Origin: DAOMOP01 sp035444405 | GTDB lineage: Bacteria > Pseudomonadota > Gammaproteobacteria > Burkholderiales > Rhodocyclaceae | Length of the DNA stretch: 20,153 bases | Assembly: GCA_035444405.1 (NCBI GenBank) | Contig: DAOMOP010000056.1 | Span: 1 to 20,153, forward strand | Reading direction: 5' to 3' | Part shown: piece by piece, positions 1 through 6,972 of the stretch | Numbering within the stretch: position 1 is the stretch's first letter | How the letters are laid out: each line of letters opens with the position of its first letter | Notes under the pieces: generated by a model | Database searches by the model: none | What the model saw: the letters and a program-made list of their open reading frames with translations, nothing else | What the model was told of the DNA's origin: nothing | Translations under genes and position numbers: made by a program

Positions 1-244
1 ATTCAAGGATTACGCCAAGCGCGGCGATTCGATGACGCTCGAATTCGACAAGGAGACCCACAAGATCCGCCGGCTGGACATCCACACCTACATGGAAACG
101 CCGCAGGACGCGGTGACGCTGTCGGTGGACTTCGCGACCCTGCCCGATGGCACCAGCCATGCCTCGCGCACGGTGTTCGATGCCAAGGGCAAGGACCTGC
201 ACGTCGTCAGCACCAATTCCAACTACAAGAAGATCGCCGGCTGA
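1..244 (+). CDS. C-terminal part of an unrecognised protein (5' end outside window)
   Basis: The reading frame is open from base 2 and ends at TGA 242-244, leaving about 80 residues of C-terminus. The visible part is polar and beta-rich, with alternating hydrophobic residues (DAVTLSVDFATLPDGTSHAS) and a Lys-rich end (NSNYKKIAG). I cannot assign a family or see a catalytic motif. A strong hairpin directly follows the stop, so this is probably the last gene of its transcript. An internal ATG at 32 is unlikely to be the start, because the frame stays open upstream and no good ribosome binding site precedes it. Function unknown. Confidence 0.75.
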   Translation, partial: FKDYAKRGDSMTLEFDKETHKIRRLDIHTYMETPQDAVTLSVDFATLPDGTSHASRTVFDAKGKDLHVVSTNSNYKKIAG

Positions 245-256
245 GTTGCGCCGGCC

Positions 257-295
257 GGGGGCTGCGGCAAGGCGACGTGCCGCGCCGCAGCCCCC
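257..295 (+). terminator. Strong GC hairpin after the first gene
   Basis: Arm 257-268 (GGGGGCTGCGGC) is perfectly complementary to 284-295, a 12-bp stem. The loop holds a further GGC/GCC pairing. There is no clear T-run, so it may be a GC-type or Rho-assisted terminator, or a transcript-stabilising 3' hairpin. It separates the first gene from the protease. Confidence 0.6.
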
Positions 296-365
296 TCCCG
301 CGTCCGACCGGGCGCATTCGCGCCGGTCGCGCACGCGCTTCCGGGTCAATCCAGGGGAATCATCC

Positions 366-1451
366 ATGCACCTGTCCAGCCTCCGTCGCGGTGCCTGCGC
401 CGCGCTCGTTTCCCCCGTCCTGCTGCTCGCCGCGCCCGTGCCGACGCTGGCCGCGGGCAGTTCCCTGCAGGCGATGAGCAAGGCATTCGAGGCGCTCGCC
501 GGCAAGGCCAGTCCTGCGGTGGTGGAGATCCTGGTCACCGGCTATGGCCCGGATGGAGACGAGGGCGACGGCTCGGCGCCGATCCGGCGCATCGGCAGCC
601 AGGGTTCGGGCGTCATCGTCGATGCCAACGGCTACATCCTCACCAACTACCACGTCATCGAGAACGCCTCCGAAGCCAACGTGCGGCTCGCCGACGGGCG
701 CGACTACCGCGCCGCGCTGGTCGGCGTCTCGCCAGCGCACGACATCGCCGTGCTGCGCATCGGCGTCGGCTTCAAGCGCCCGCCGCCGGTGCCGGTCGGC
801 ACCAGCCACGATCTGAAGGTCGGCCAGAAAGTGTTCGCGATCGGCAACCCTTTCGGTCTGGACTGGACGCTCACGACCGGCATCGTGTCGGCGCTCGACC
901 GCTCGCTCGGCGCCGAGCGCGGCGTCGTTGTCCGCAATTTGATCCAGACCGACGCGGCGATCAACCCAGGCAACTCGGGCGGCCCGCTGCTCGACTCGGC
1001 CGGACGGCTGATCGGCATCAACACCGCGATCTACAGCCCCAGCGGGGCGAGCGCCGGCATCGGCTTCGCGGTGCCGGTCGACACCGTCAATCGTGTGGTG
1101 CCGCAGCTCATCCGCGACGGCCGCTATCTGCGCCCGGCGCTCGGCATCGAGGCCGACGAGCGCTTGAACGAGCGGCTCGCCGCGATACTCGGCCGCCGCG
1201 GCGTCGTCATCCTGCGCGTGCCGGAGGGCTCGGCGGCCGCCGTGGCGGGACTGCGCGGGGCGACCATCGCGCGCGACGGCGGCATCGTGCCGGGCGACAT
1301 CATCGTCGCGATCGACGGGGAGCCCACCGACAGCGTCGCGACGCTGCTCGCCCAGCTCGACGAGCGCCGCATCGGCGACACCGTCATGGTGACCGTGCTG
1401 CGCGGCGACGCCACACTCGACGTGCCGGTGACCTTACAGCCCGGCGCCTGA
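366..1451 (+). CDS. Periplasmic S1C (DegP/DegS-like) serine protease with one PDZ domain
   Basis: The protein has 361 residues. ATG 366 is preferred because AGGGGA (353-358) lies just upstream and the protein then begins with a typical signal peptide (RR, hydrophobic core, cleavage near residue 30, PTLAA|G). This places the enzyme in the periplasm. The trypsin-fold triad is intact: H96 in TNYHVIENA, D126 in AHDIAVLRI and S204 in GNSGGPLL. One PDZ domain spans about 258-358 (GIVPGDIIVAIDGEP). A single PDZ resembles DegS/HhoB-type members, whereas DegP has two. Unlike DegS, the N-terminus looks cleavable rather than a membrane anchor. The family degrades or processes misfolded envelope proteins; the exact substrate here is unknown. 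It stands alone between a terminator-like hairpin and the convergent eut genes. Confidence 0.92.
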   Translation: MHLSSLRRGACAALVSPVLLLAAPVPTLAAGSSLQAMSKAFEALAGKASPAVVEILVTGYGPDGDEGDGSAPIRRIGSQGSGVIVDANGYILTNYHVIENASEANVRLADGRDYRAALVGVSPAHDIAVLRIGVGFKRPPPVPVGTSHDLKVGQKVFAIGNPFGLDWTLTTGIVSALDRSLGAERGVVVRNLIQTDAAINPGNSGGPLLDSAGRLIGINTAIYSPSGASAGIGFAVPVDTVNRVVPQLIRDGRYLRPALGIEADERLNERLAAILGRRGVVILRVPEGSAAAVAGLRGATIARDGGIVPGDIIVAIDGEPTDSVATLLAQLDERRIGDTVMVTVLRGDATLDVPVTLQPGA

Positions 1452-1480
1452 GGCACTCGGCCGGAGCCGGGCGCGCCGAA

Positions 1481-2269
1481 TCAGCCGGCGGGCAGCGCAG
1501 CGCCCTCACGCCCGGCGATCGCTCCGAGACCCGCCTCGTCCTTGAGCGCGATGCCGGTCAGTCCGCGCTCGAGCGCCGCCTCGACGAGCCAGGCGAGACG
1601 GCGTGCCGCCTCCTCGACCGACAGGCCGCCGGGGCGCACGTTGGAGAGGCAGTTGCGCTCGGCGTCGGTGCGACCGACGCGCGGCGCATGGGTAACGTAG
1701 AGGCCCAGGCTGTCCGGCGCGGACAGCCCCGGGCGCTCGCCGATCAGTACGACGACGAGCCGCGCGCGCATCAACTCGCCGATCTCGTCGCCGAGTGCGA
1801 CACGCCCCTGCTCGGCAATCACGACCGGCGTCACGCTCCAGCGCCCGGCACCACCGAGCTCGCGAAACGCGCACAACAGCGGTAGCGCATGCCTCTGCAC
1901 CGCGCCGGCGGAAAGGCCGTCGGCGACGACGAAGGATAGATCTGGCGCGGTCGCGGCGTCGGCCTCGAGCGCGTCGCGGTCGGCCACACGCAGACGGCGT
2001 CCGAGGTCGGGACGCAGCAGATAGGTGACGCGGTCCGGCGCGGCGCTATGCACGCGCAGGTGCGCAAAGCCGGCCGCATCGAACGCGGCCGCGAGCGCGT
2101 CGACATCGAGCGGCTGGTGCACGGCGTCGCGGGCACGTGCATGGGCGAGCGCGAGGCGCAGCACCTCGTCGGTCGCGAGCGCGCTGCCGGTGCGCGCGAG
2201 CGCGATGCGCGCCGGCGTGAGCGCGCGCAACCGCTGCCACAAGTCCGTATTGGCACGCTTGCTGACCAT
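1481..2269 (-). CDS. eutC: Ethanolamine ammonia-lyase, small (light) subunit EutC
   Basis: The protein has 262 residues, close to the usual EutC length (E. coli about 295, with a variable N-terminus). It pairs with EutB to form the adenosylcobalamin-dependent enzyme that converts ethanolamine to acetaldehyde and ammonia. Family blocks are clear: VVADGLSA (115-122), LIGERPGL (175-182), SLGLYVTHAPRVGRTDAERN (187-206), and NCLSNVRPGGLS (206-217). The start at 2269 is supported by GGGCAGGGG just upstream on the minus strand. The frame stays open further upstream, but that part has no EutC character and crosses into eutB in another frame. It lies downstream of eutB with a 188-bp gap, longer than the usual near-abutting eutBC arrangement. 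Confidence 0.95.
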   Translation of the reverse strand: MVSKRANTDLWQRLRALTPARIALARTGSALATDEVLRLALAHARARDAVHQPLDVDALAAAFDAAGFAHLRVHSAAPDRVTYLLRPDLGRRLRVADRDALEADAATAPDLSFVVADGLSAGAVQRHALPLLCAFRELGGAGRWSVTPVVIAEQGRVALGDEIGELMRARLVVVLIGERPGLSAPDSLGLYVTHAPRVGRTDAERNCLSNVRPGGLSVEEAARRLAWLVEAALERGLTGIALKDEAGLGAIAGREGAALPAG

Positions 2270-2457
2270 AACCCCTGCCCTCCGTCGAACCACTCTGTAA
2301 TGGATCGGGCCCGTCGCTGCTGGCGGCCAGCGAGCGCTCCCGGTCCACTTGCACACGTCGGTGCTCGCCACCGGCGAACACCCTTGATCTGCGCCGAACA
2401 TGCCGCGAATGCGTCGATCACTGCCCCTGACCAAGGATCGACAAAGCCCGCCAGCCA

Positions 2458-3861
2458 TCACGGACCATCGCCCGTGCCACCCGCCAGCGCATCGAGCGCC
2501 GGCAGCAGCCGCGGCGACGGTGCGTCGCGCAGCCGGCCGTCGCGGTCGATGATCTGCATCGCCGCAAGCCACGCCTCGAACTCCGGCGCGTGCCGCAGCC
2601 CCAGCGTGCGGCGCAGGTATAGCGCGTCGTGGAACGAGGTGCTCTGGTAGCCGAGCATCACGTCGTCCGCCCCCGGCACCCCCATCACGTAGTTCACGCC
2701 CGCCACGCCGAGCAGCGTCAGCAGGTTGTCCATGTCGTCCTGGTCGGCCTCGGCGTGGTTGGTGTAGCACACGTCGCAGCCCAGCGGCACGCCGAGAAGC
2801 TTGCCGCAGAAGTGGTCCTCGAGCCCGGCGCGCGTGATCTGCTTGCCGTCGTAGAGGTACTCCGGGCCGATGAAGCCGACCACGGTGTTGACCAGCAGCG
2901 GCGCGAACGCGCGCGCGACCCCGTAGGCGCGTGCCTCGCAGGTCTGCTGATCGACGCCGTGGTGCGCATCGGCCGACAGCGCGCTGCCCTGGCCGGTCTC
3001 GAAGTACATCACGTTGTCGCCGACCGTGCCGCGTCCGAGCGAACGTGCCGCGTCGTGCGCCTCGGCGAGCAGCGCGAGGTTCACGCCGAAGCTGCGGTTG
3101 GCCTGCTCGGTGCCGGCGATCGACTGGAACACCAGGTCCACCGGCGCGCCCTGCTCGATCGCGCGGATCTGGCGGGTCACGTGGGTGAGCACGCACGACT
3201 GGGTCGGGATCGCGTAGCGCGCGATCAGCTCGTCGAGCATCTGCCACAGGCGCAAAAAGGTCGCCGGGCGATCGGAGGCCGGGTTGATGCCGATCACCGC
3301 GTCGCCGCAGCCGAGCAGCAGCCCGTCGAGCAAGGAGGCGGCGATGCCGGCCGCGTCGTCGGTGGGGTGGTTGGGCTGCAGCCGCACCGCGAGCCGCCCG
3401 GGCAGGCCGATGGTGTCGCGAAAGCGCGTCACCACGCGGCACTTTCGCGCGACCGCGATGAGATCCTGGTTGCGCATCAGCTTGCACACCGCCGCGGCCA
3501 TCTCGGGCGTGAGACCGGGCGCGACGCGCGCGAGCGCGGCCTCGTCGGCCGCGTCCGACAGCAGCCAGTCGCGCAGGCCGCCGACGGTCAGATGCGAGAT
3601 CGCCGCAAATGCACCGGCGTCGTGCGTGTCGAGGATCAGGCGCGTGACCTCGTCGGCTTCGTAGGGGATCAGCGCCTCGTCGAGAAACACGCCGAGCGGC
3701 AGCTCGGCCAGGCACAACCGCGCCGCGACGCGCTCCTCGGCGCTCGCCGCGGCGAGCCCGGCGAGCACGTCGCCCGAGCGCAAAGGGCTCGCCTTCGCGA
3801 GCAGGTCCTTCAGGTCGGCGAAGCGGTAAGTCGCGACGCCGAGAGTGTGCGAATACGCCAT
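2458..3861 (-). CDS. eutB: Ethanolamine ammonia-lyase, large (heavy) subunit EutB
   Basis: The protein has 467 residues (E. coli EutB has 453). It is the catalytic TIM-barrel subunit of adenosylcobalamin-dependent ethanolamine ammonia-lyase. Substrate-site residues known from E. coli EutB have visible counterparts: R160 and Q162 in RLQPNHP, N193 in GINPASD, E288 in FETGQGS and D363 in CDVCYTNHAEAD. The start at 3861 has a GGGAGG site (3867-3872 on the plus strand) at ideal spacing. Only eutBC is present. I see no reactivase eutA, permease, aldehyde dehydrogenase, microcompartment shell gene or EutR here. This fits the minimal lyase seen in many beta- and alphaproteobacteria that use ethanolamine as a nitrogen source. 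Those missing partners may lie elsewhere in the genome. Cobalamin must come from elsewhere. Confidence 0.97.
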   Translation of the reverse strand: MAYSHTLGVATYRFADLKDLLAKASPLRSGDVLAGLAAASAEERVAARLCLAELPLGVFLDEALIPYEADEVTRLILDTHDAGAFAAISHLTVGGLRDWLLSDAADEAALARVAPGLTPEMAAAVCKLMRNQDLIAVARKCRVVTRFRDTIGLPGRLAVRLQPNHPTDDAAGIAASLLDGLLLGCGDAVIGINPASDRPATFLRLWQMLDELIARYAIPTQSCVLTHVTRQIRAIEQGAPVDLVFQSIAGTEQANRSFGVNLALLAEAHDAARSLGRGTVGDNVMYFETGQGSALSADAHHGVDQQTCEARAYGVARAFAPLLVNTVVGFIGPEYLYDGKQITRAGLEDHFCGKLLGVPLGCDVCYTNHAEADQDDMDNLLTLLGVAGVNYVMGVPGADDVMLGYQSTSFHDALYLRRTLGLRHAPEFEAWLAAMQIIDRDGRLRDAPSPRLLPALDALAGGTGDGP

Positions 3862-3893
3862 CTTCGCCTCCCGGATGGGCCCCGCGAGCTTCG

Positions 3894-3899
3894 ACTATA
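3894..3899 (-). promoter_or_regulatory. Possible -10 element for eutB
   Basis: TATAGT reads on the minus strand 33-38 bases upstream of the eutB ATG. No recognisable -35 sits 16-18 bases further up (the region is GC-rich), so this is only a candidate and may need an activator. Confidence 0.25.
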
Positions 3900-3921
3900 G
3901 CCAATCGCGTCGCGCCGGGCG

Positions 3922-3948
3922 CGCTCTTGTGCTACCACGACAAGAGCG
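3922..3948. repeat. Inverted repeat in the eutB/propeller divergent region
   Basis: CGCTCTTGT (3922-3930) and ACAAGAGCG (3940-3948) form a perfect 9-bp inverted repeat around a 9-base centre. It lies in the 242-bp divergent intergenic region, just upstream of the eutB -10 candidate. It could be an operator for either gene or a transcript hairpin. Confidence 0.5.
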
Positions 3949-4103
3949 GGGCCCGCACGCTCGGTCGCCTGCCGGTGGGACCACTGCCGGCCGCCCGCCG
4001 ACGGATCGAAACCGGTTGTCGATTTCGCGGATGCCCATTCGACCAGCCAGCACAGGCAGCGATTCCACAACGCGACCGGGCCCATCCCGCAGGAGACGCG
4101 AAC

Positions 4104-5300
4104 ATGACCCCCCTCACCCCCACGCCGACGACCCCGGCCACCGCCCCGCACACGAGCCCCGAGCGCCACGCCGCGGCCGGACCCGCCCTCATCCTCGTCG
4201 CGACCCGCAAGGGCGCGTGGCTGTACCGCAGCGATGCGCAGCGCCAGGAGTGGGAAGTCGACGGCCCGCACTTTCTCGGCCACATCATCAACCACCTGGT
4301 GCTCGATCCGCGCGACGGGCGCACGCTGCTCGCCGCGGCGAGCACCGGCCACCTCGGCCCGACCATCTTCCGCTCCACCGATCTGGGCAAGCGCTGGAGC
4401 GAGGCGACGCGCCCGCCGGCCTTCGCGCCGGCCGCCGACGCCAGCGGGCGCGCGGTCAACCACACCTTCTGGCTCACGCCGTGCCACGCCGACGAGCCCG
4501 GCGCGTGGTACGCCGGCACCTCGCCGCAGGGCCTGTTCCGCTCTGAGGACGGCGGCGCGAGCTGGGCGCCGTTCTCGTGCATCAACGACGACGCGGACTA
4601 CCGCAGGTGGATGGGCACGGTGCAGGACGGCACGCCCGACGGGCCCAAGCTGCACTCGATCCTCGTCGACCCGCGCGACCCGGCGCACCTGTACTTCGCG
4701 ATGTCGGGCGGCGGCGTGCACGAGTCGCGCGACGGCGGGCGCAGCTTCGCACCGCTGCTCAAGGGGCTCGAGGTCGTCGAGGGCTTCGACGTGAGCGACC
4801 CGACCTTCCACGACCCGCACTGCGTGCGCATGTGCCCGACCAACCCGGACCGCCTCTACCAGCAGAACCACTGCGGCATCTACCGGCTCGACCGCCCCGG
4901 CGACACGTGGGTGCGCATCGGCCGCGCGATGCCGGCCGAGGTCGGCGACATCGGCTTTCCGCTCGTCGTGCATCCGCGCGACGCCGACACCGCGTGGGTG
5001 TTCCCGATGGACGGCCAGTCAGTATGGCCGCGCACCAGCCCCGACGGGCGACCCGCGGCCTATGTCACGCGCGACGGCGGCGAGCGCTGGCAGCGCCTCG
5101 ACGACGGCCTGCCCACGCAGCAGGCATGGTGGACGGTCAAGCGCCAGGCGATGTGCGCCGACACGCACGAGCCGGTCGGCCTGTACTTCGGCACCACCAG
5201 CGGCGAGCTGTGGGCGAGCGCCGACGAAGGCGCCAGCTGGCGCTGCATCGCGCGCCATCTGCCGGAGATCTACGCGGTCGAGGCGGCCCTGCCGGCGTGA
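4104..5300 (+). CDS. Asp-box (BNR/sialidase-type) beta-propeller protein, function unknown
   Basis: The protein has 398 residues. ATG 4104 is chosen because AGGAG (4091-4095) lies 8 bases upstream; the frame stays open above it without a site. The protein carries five Asp-boxes (S/T-x-D-x-G-x-x-W/F): STDLGKRW 91-98, SEDGGASW 147-154, SRDGGRSF 208-215, TRDGGERW 322-329 and SADEGASW 372-379. These mark the blades of a BNR/WD40-YVTN-like propeller. There is no signal peptide, only a Pro/Thr-rich N-terminal tail, so it is probably cytosolic. Asp-boxes are structural, and I cannot identify the sialidase Arg triad or other catalytic residues. A glycosidase role should therefore not be assumed. It sits 58 bases ahead of a MoaD/ThiS-like gene on the same strand, suggesting a shared job. 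Confidence 0.85.
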   Translation: MTPLTPTPTTPATAPHTSPERHAAAGPALILVATRKGAWLYRSDAQRQEWEVDGPHFLGHIINHLVLDPRDGRTLLAAASTGHLGPTIFRSTDLGKRWSEATRPPAFAPAADASGRAVNHTFWLTPCHADEPGAWYAGTSPQGLFRSEDGGASWAPFSCINDDADYRRWMGTVQDGTPDGPKLHSILVDPRDPAHLYFAMSGGGVHESRDGGRSFAPLLKGLEVVEGFDVSDPTFHDPHCVRMCPTNPDRLYQQNHCGIYRLDRPGDTWVRIGRAMPAEVGDIGFPLVVHPRDADTAWVFPMDGQSVWPRTSPDGRPAAYVTRDGGERWQRLDDGLPTQQAWWTVKRQAMCADTHEPVGLYFGTTSGELWASADEGASWRCIARHLPEIYAVEAALPA

Positions 5301-5358
5301 CGAAGACCTTGCGATGAGATCGCCGACCCCGATGCGGACCGGTGAGGAGGACTCTGCT

Positions 5359-5619
5359 ATGAAGGTGCTGATCCCGACGCCGCTGCGTTCCTACACGGAC
5401 GGCGCGCGCGAGGTCGCGGCGCACGGCGCGACGCTCGCCGACGTGCTCGCCGACCTCGACCACCAGTTTCCCGGCATCCGCTTTCGCATGATCGACGAGC
5501 AGGGGCGCACACGCCCGCACATGCGCATCTTCGTCAATGGCGTGGCGGTGTTCGACCTCGATCGGCCGCTCGCCGACCGCGACGAGATCGCGATCGTGCA
5601 GGCGCTGAGCGGCGGCTGA
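5359..5619 (+). CDS. MoaD/ThiS-family small beta-grasp protein
   Basis: The protein has 86 residues, the normal size for MoaD/ThiS sulfur carriers. ATG 5359 is chosen for GAGGAGG (5344-5350); in-frame ATGs upstream lack a site. The sequence has the beta-grasp pattern: an MKVLIPTPLRSYTDG first strand, TLADVLADLDHQFPG helix, HMRIFVNGVAVFDLDRPLAD (54-73) and DEIAIVQALSGG. The C-terminal Gly-Gly is the residue pair adenylated and thiocarboxylated in MoaD, ThiS and CysO-like carriers. No E1-like activating enzyme (MoeB/ThiF), MoaE or thiazole synthase is nearby, so the pathway it serves is not evident. It could act in molybdopterin synthesis, act as a dedicated sulfur carrier, or modify proteins. 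Confidence 0.88.
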   Translation: MKVLIPTPLRSYTDGAREVAAHGATLADVLADLDHQFPGIRFRMIDEQGRTRPHMRIFVNGVAVFDLDRPLADRDEIAIVQALSGG

Positions 5620-5651
5620 GCCGCCCCACGAACCCCACCAAGGAGATCGAC

Positions 5652-6107
5652 ATGGACAAGCCAGACACCGACAAAGCCATCGCGACGCTGAACCGCATCC
5701 TCGAAATGGAGCTGGCGGGCATCGTGCGCTATACGCATTACTCGTTCATGGTGTTCGGCTTCGGGCGCATTCCAATCGTGTCATGGCTGCGCACGCAGGC
5801 CGACGAGTCGCTCGTCCACGCGCAGGAGGCGGGCGAGCTGATCACGCAGCTGGGCGGCTATCCGTCGCTTTCGATCGGCGCGCTGCTCGATTCGCACAAG
5901 AGCGACATCGGCACGATTCTGGCCGAATCGCTCGAAGCCGAAGCGGCCACGCTGGCCGTCTATCGCGAGCTGCTGCAGCTCGTCGAGGGCAAGTCGGTGC
6001 TGCTCGAAGAGTACGCACGCCGGATGATCGCGGTCGAGGAGATGCACGCCGGCGAGGTCGACAAGATGCTGCGCAAACCGGGCGACGTGGCGCGCTATCG
6101 GGCGTAG
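5652..6107 (+). CDS. Ferritin-like diiron protein (bacterioferritin-type annotation)
   Basis: The protein has 151 residues, close to bacterioferritin length (about 158). The start has AGGAG (5641-5645) at 6 bases. It shows a four-helix ferritin pattern with candidate diiron ligands E20 (EMELAGIVRY), E52 and H56 (ADESLVHAQE), E97 (EAEAATLAVY), and E129 and H132 (VEEMHAGE). Aligning H56 with H54 of E. coli bacterioferritin puts Leu at the haem-ligating Met52 position. The first Glu/His pair is spaced ExxxH rather than ExxH. It is therefore probably a non-haem ferritin-like oxidase or iron-handling protein rather than a true bacterioferritin. It is 32 bases after the MoaD-like gene and likely co-transcribed with it. 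Confidence 0.82.
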   Translation: MDKPDTDKAIATLNRILEMELAGIVRYTHYSFMVFGFGRIPIVSWLRTQADESLVHAQEAGELITQLGGYPSLSIGALLDSHKSDIGTILAESLEAEAATLAVYRELLQLVEGKSVLLEEYARRMIAVEEMHAGEVDKMLRKPGDVARYRA

Positions 6108-6110
6108 TGA

Positions 6111-6133
6111 GCGCGGGCGCCGGCTGCCCGCGC
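6111..6133. terminator. Hairpin between convergent genes
   Basis: GCGCGGGC (6111-6118) pairs with GCCCGCGC (6126-6133), an 8-bp GC stem with a 7-base loop. It starts 4 bases after the ferritin-like stop codon, in the convergent gap before the FAH-family gene. There is no T-run, so it may serve both strands weakly. Confidence 0.5.
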
Positions 6134-6207
6134 CGTCATGTCCCGCACGACGCGCAACCACGACATGTGCGAGCCGGGGTTCCCCGTGTGCGCGATCGGC
6201 CGTGCGC

Positions 6208-6972
6208 TCAAGCGCCGATTTCGAGTTCGACCGTTCCAACGCCTTCGAAGCGCGCGCATATGCGCTCACCCGCACGCGCCTCGTACAGCGCGATCCAGCT
6301 CCCGGTGCTGACGAGATCGCCCGCACGCAGACCGTCGCCGTAGGCCGCCGCATGGCTGGCAAGCCACGGCAGCAGGTGAAGCGGATCGCCGAGCGGGTGG
6401 CCGCCGTGCGGGCGTGCGGTCTGCCGCCCGTCGACCTCGATGCTGAGCTCGCTGCGGGCGAACGCATCCGACCACGCACCGGAAATACCGCTGCCCAGCA
6501 CCAGACCCGCATGCATCTGCTGGTCGGCGAGCAGAAACGTCGCCGGCAGGCTGCGCCACTGCTCGGCGCGCACGTCGAAGAGCTCGATCGCGGCGATGGT
6601 CTCGCCGATCGCCTGCGCGATCTCGTGGCGGTCTGCGCCGGCCGGCACCGCGTCGCGCAGCCGTACCGCGAGCTCGACCTCGACGCCGATGACACAGTGA
6701 AAGCCGCTTGCCGGACGGCGTGCCGGCGAGGCGAACAGCAGCTCATCGGGCACCGGAGCGGCCGTCGGCATGCCGCCATCCCTAGGCATGCCGAGCTTCC
6801 ACGCACGCGGCCGGCCTTGCGGAAACCAGCCGAGCACCGCAGCGACACGGCGCTGCACCGCGTACGCACCGGCCGCGTCCCGCGGTGCGAGCGCCGCAGT
6901 CGCGGCGGGCAGCGGCACGCCGCTGCGCCACGCCTGCACGAGGGCGTCGGTAAGCGCGGCAGTCTCGCTCAT
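6208..6972 (-). CDS. FAH-superfamily enzyme, 2-keto-4-pentenoate hydratase (MhpD)-like
   Basis: The protein has 254 residues, typical of MhpD/XylJ-type 2-oxopent-4-enoate hydratases and 4-oxalocrotonate decarboxylases. Matching features are the metal-binding ExE in GVEVELAVRL (E98, E100), AAIELFDVR (E130, D133), the GGHPLGDPLHLLPWLA block (190-205) and LRAGDLVSTGS (215-225). These enzymes hydrate or decarboxylate unsaturated 2-keto acids in the cytosol using Mg2+ or Mn2+. The start codon overlaps the hydantoinase stop by 4 bases (ATGA) and has no Shine-Dalgarno of its own, so translation is probably coupled. In this operon it would act downstream of ring opening. The exact substrate cannot be read from sequence. 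Confidence 0.85.
   Translation of the reverse strand: MSETAALTDALVQAWRSGVPLPAATAALAPRDAAGAYAVQRRVAAVLGWFPQGRPRAWKLGMPRDGGMPTAAPVPDELLFASPARRPASGFHCVIGVEVELAVRLRDAVPAGADRHEIAQAIGETIAAIELFDVRAEQWRSLPATFLLADQQMHAGLVLGSGISGAWSDAFARSELSIEVDGRQTARPHGGHPLGDPLHLLPWLASHAAAYGDGLRAGDLVSTGSWIALYEARAGERICARFEGVGTVELEIGA

Noticed and set aside
2629..3900. A 423-codon plus-strand frame antisense to eutB
   Set aside because: Low-complexity Val/His/Arg/Leu shadow frame; eutB on the other strand has conserved catalytic residues.
1481..3904. An 807-codon open frame on the minus strand covering eutC and all of eutB
   Set aside because: Only its last 262 codons are EutC. The upstream part is an Arg/Ala-rich shadow frame over eutB, a result of high GC content.
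3862..4103. A cobalamin riboswitch ahead of eutB
   Set aside because: I looked for a B12-box-like conserved core and multi-helix leader upstream of eutB and found none in this short GC-rich gap. The expected site is too close to the promoter candidate to hold one.
4104..5300. Calling the propeller a sialidase or photosynthesis-type assembly factor
   Set aside because: Asp-boxes are structural repeats. I see no sialidase catalytic Arg triad or secretion signal, so function is left open.
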